15,676 bases of DNA from an uncultured Rikenellaceae bacterium (GTDB lineage Bacteria; Bacteroidota; Bacteroidia; Bacteroidales; Rikenellaceae): assembly GCA_947054185.1 (NCBI GenBank), contig CAMRVW010000034.1, forward strand, positions 1 to 15,676, read 5' to 3'. The notes under the pieces are model-generated. The model searched no databases, was not told the DNA's origin, and was given only the letters and a program-made list of their open reading frames with translations. Positions within the stretch are counted from its first letter, which is position 1, and each line of letters opens with the position of its first letter. The position numbers were made by a program, and so were the translations under genes. Shown piece after piece: positions 13,920 to 15,676 of the stretch.

Positions 13920-14975
13920 ATGAATCGGATGATAAAAAAGATTGTTACGATTGCGTTGGGCGCGGTGCTGATGTGGCCTGTATCTGACGCTATGGGGCAG
14001 AGACCCTATCCTTACACGGTGGACGAGTTGCCGGCCATACCCATAGACACGTTGCCCTCGGGCAAGGAGGGGCGTCGGCTTGTTCTTAACAGTAACGGCA
14101 CCTGGCGTTATATCTATGACGACCTTGGCGAGCTCGTATCTTACCCCGGCTTTTACAACCATTGGGACACGGCATCGGTGTTTGCATACCGTGACTTCAA
14201 ATATGACGGTATGCCCGAGGTGCTGGAGCTCGAGATAGTCGATTCGTTAGAGGCCTTTTGCGCTCCTTTGGTGGGCAAGGTCTTTTCTCCGTACGGTCGC
14301 AGGCGTCGCTCGAACCACAACGGTGTCGACCTGCCCAAGCCTGTGGGCACCCCTGTATATGCCACGTTCGACGGCAGGGTGCGTTATTCGCGTTACAACA
14401 CCGGCGGATATGGTTATATGGTGATAATAAGGCACCCCAACGAGCTAGAGACGTGGCACGGCCATCTGTGTCGTCTGGCGGTAAAGTCGGGCGATTATGT
14501 AAGGGCCGGACAGATAATAGGTTATGTGGGCAATACGGGACGGAGCAGGGGTAACCACCTCCATTTCGAGTTTCGTTACAGAGACCAGACGTTCGACCCT
14601 GAGTTTCTGGTCGACTTCGAGCAGGGCAAGCTGAGATATAAGGTGTTCCCTCTGCAAAAGAGCTATCTCGACATACACTCGCACGCCTCTGAGGTGTTGC
14701 AGGAGTTTGATGAAGACTGGGATGTGGGCGCCTTGCTGGCTTCGACCACCGACTCGGTGGCCATAAGGGCCGCCCTCGACAAGAAACGTATGCTCGACGA
14801 GGCGGGGACATCGCAGAACAGGACAACAAGGGCTCTTTACCATACAGTCAAAAGCGGCGATGTGCTCGGCAGGATAGCTCAGCGTTACGGCACCACCATA
14901 GACCGCATTTGCAGGCTCAACAACATATCGCGCAATTCGATATTGAGGTTGGGACAGCGTCTGAGGGTGCGATAG
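13920..14975 (+). CDS. M23 family peptidoglycan endopeptidase with C-terminal LysM
   Basis: Probable secreted zinc endopeptidase that cuts peptidoglycan crosslinks. The 351-residue product has an N-terminal signal (basic MNRMIKK, hydrophobic 8-21, possible cleavage after AMG/Q near 26). A linker leads to the LytM/M23 domain at about 118-230 with its metal-binding motifs: HNGVD (His133, Asp137), WHGHL (His180, His182) and NHLHF (His213, His215), all intact, so activity is expected. A spacer domain follows, and a LysM peptidoglycan-binding module (about 307-351) ends the protein. I chose ATG 13920 because it starts a good signal peptide and follows AAGGA; the frame is open to 13803 without a signal. 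Position after rodA suggests a hydrolase partner for elongation. Confidence 0.9.
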   Translation: MNRMIKKIVTIALGAVLMWPVSDAMGQRPYPYTVDELPAIPIDTLPSGKEGRRLVLNSNGTWRYIYDDLGELVSYPGFYNHWDTASVFAYRDFKYDGMPEVLELEIVDSLEAFCAPLVGKVFSPYGRRRRSNHNGVDLPKPVGTPVYATFDGRVRYSRYNTGGYGYMVIIRHPNELETWHGHLCRLAVKSGDYVRAGQIIGYVGNTGRSRGNHLHFEFRYRDQTFDPEFLVDFEQGKLRYKVFPLQKSYLDIHSHASEVLQEFDEDWDVGALLASTTDSVAIRAALDKKRMLDEAGTSQNRTTRALYHTVKSGDVLGRIAQRYGTTIDRICRLNNISRNSILRLGQRLRVR

Positions 14976-15005
14976 TGTCTCAGGCGGTCTCATGAGGTGT
15001 CGGCC

Positions 15006-15392
15006 TCGGGAGAGTGGGGGATGAGATTTTGGCGTGAGATTGGAGAGCGTGAGCAGGCCCGAGGAACGAGGGCCGCATCGGCGTGGAGGTCGAGGGCGTG
15101 GTGAGGGTCGCGCGTGGCGGATGACAAAGACGGGTGGCACCTTGGGTTGGTTGGGGTGCCGTGCCTTTGGCGTGGAGGAGAGCGGAACGGAGCCTGCGGA
15201 GGGTGAGGCTTGAAAGTCAGTCGCTTCACTTCCGCCGCTTGATTCACTGCACTATATGTGCTATGCGGGGTTGCGGCCCTCCGTTGGGCGGAGGCTCCGG
15301 GCCGCTCGGGACTCCTTGGGGCGTCCTGTTCACAAGGAAAAAGCTTACGGATATTTCGTAATGCCGAGTACAAAGAATGTGTGCGGTTTTCG
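15006..15392 (+). repeat. Structured intergenic repeat, copy R2
   Basis: Same orientation as R1 and about 14.7 kb from it. Block A (15006-15203) matches R1 304-501 with no gaps and about 15 differences. It includes the hairpin GGCCC-N9-GGGCC (15056-15074). The spacer differs from R1 but keeps GCTTCA and TCAC..C.CTAT-like motifs. Block B (15271-15392) begins with 44 bases identical to R1 and contains the hairpins 15273-15305 and 15307-15328. The second has one G-T pair where R1 has G-C, which still pairs as RNA. R2 lacks the GGCCGACC hairpin that precedes block A in R1. Confidence 0.85.
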
Positions 15393-15409
15393 TTCCTTAG
15401 ACCGCTGTG

Positions 15410-15676
15410 GGCCGACCGCAGGTCGGCCGCATCGGGGAGGAGGTCGAGGGCATGACGATGGTCGGGCGTGGTGTGTGGCAAAGACGGGTGGCACCTTGGA
15501 TTGGCCGGTGCGTGCCTTTGGCATGAATGAGCTTCGGGCCGAGCCTGCGGGGACAAGGTGTGAGGGTCTTGGGCGGCGGTGGGGTGCTTCAGTCACTGCA
15601 CTATTAATAACCAAGCGGGGGTACGGGCCTCCGCGGGGGGAGGCTTCGGCCCGTTGCGGCCTCGTGCCTCGGCCGC
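15410..15676 (+). repeat. Structured intergenic repeat, diverged copy R3 (cut by window end)
   Basis: R3 starts about 17 bp after R2 in the same orientation, with the hairpin GGCCGACC-GCA-GGTCGGCC (15410-15428) followed by GCATCGG, just where blocks A of R1 and R2 have GGCCC-N9-GGGCC followed by GCATCGG. The middle keeps GGTGGCACCTTGGATTGG and GTGCCTTTGGC, then TCACTGCACTAT shared with R2. Block B is represented by two hairpins, 15623-15654 and 15656-15676. Both differ from R1 and R2 by compensatory changes. The window ends exactly at the last paired base, so the tail is not visible. Confidence 0.75.
15623..15676 (+). other. Paired hairpins of repeat R3 showing compensatory changes
   Basis: ACGGGCC (15623-15629) pairs with GGCCCGT (15648-15654); relative to R1 and R2 one G-C has become A-T and one C-G has become G-C. 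GCGGCC (15656-15661) pairs with GGCCGC (15671-15676); relative to R1 three pairs changed on both sides (C-G to G-C, G-C to C-G, A-T to C-G). The 6-nt bulge GGCTYC and the single T between the hairpins are kept. Confidence 0.7.

Larger units (their letters stand above)
14976..15676. other. Gene-free right end with repeats R2 and R3
   Basis: Nothing here is a convincing gene. Long open frames on the minus strand (for example 14990-15556) are proline-, arginine- and serine-rich translations of the repeat itself. The region consists of about 30 bp after the M23 gene, R2, a link of about 17 bp, and R3, which runs off the window. No intrinsic terminator with a T tract follows the M23 gene; the repeat hairpins are the only strong structures downstream. 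Confidence 0.75.

Noticed and set aside
14990..15556. 188-residue minus-strand open frame, rich in Pro, Arg, Ser and His
   Set aside because: It spans both R2 and R3 and reflects stop-poor GC-rich repeat DNA. A similar low-complexity frame (14445-15140) runs over the M23 gene.

Overview
The window looks like chromosomal DNA of a Bacteroidales bacterium (Bacteroidetes). Four points support this. Putative promoters match the Bacteroidetes sigma consensus (TTTG or TTG, about 19-21 nt, TAnnTTTG). Starts mostly lack strong Shine-Dalgarno sequences. Several proteins belong to families I know mainly from this phylum (DUF3822, DUF3127, a pilin-like conserved hypothetical). The purH-mreB-mreC-mreD-mrdA-rodA order is typical of the group. 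A gut lineage such as Muribaculaceae is my guess from general appearance only; no marker here settles it. By eye the DNA is moderately GC-rich, with G-rich, C-poor spacers on the + strand.

Layout: positions 1-744 hold no convincing gene. They contain a terminator-like hairpin, a perfect 15-bp inverted repeat and the first copy (R1) of a structured intergenic repeat. A tRNA-Asp on the minus strand has its own promoter, leader hairpin and terminator. msrA follows on the plus strand and converges, through a shared bidirectional terminator, on a three-gene minus-strand operon (3544 to 1532): membrane-anchored pilin-like protein, DUF3822 protein, RsmD. Divergently, the plus strand carries a RecD/Dda-like SF1 helicase, a DUF3127 protein with an SSB-like acidic tail, and purH. 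Next come the elongasome genes mreB, mreC, mreD, mrdA (PBP2) and rodA, and an M23-LysM endopeptidase. The last 700 bases contain two more repeat copies in tandem (R2, R3).

The mre/mrd/rod genes encode the actin-like scaffold, its membrane partners, the transpeptidase and the SEDS glycosyltransferase of lateral-wall synthesis. The M23-LysM protein could supply the matching hydrolase. Spacers inside this cluster are unusually long for genes that should be cotranscribed (445 bp before mreB, 306 bp between mreC and mreD, 120 bp before the M23 gene), and each carries degenerate duplications of about 25-36 bp.

The best candidate for something undescribed is the R1/R2/R3 family. Two copies share an ungapped 198-bp block at about 92% identity (my hand count). 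A third, diverged copy keeps two adjacent hairpins through paired compensatory base changes, and replaces a third hairpin by a different sequence of the same length that still pairs. Differences between copies are mostly non-synonymous in the open frame, so a structured RNA or DNA element is more likely than a small protein. All other genes look intact and conventional.
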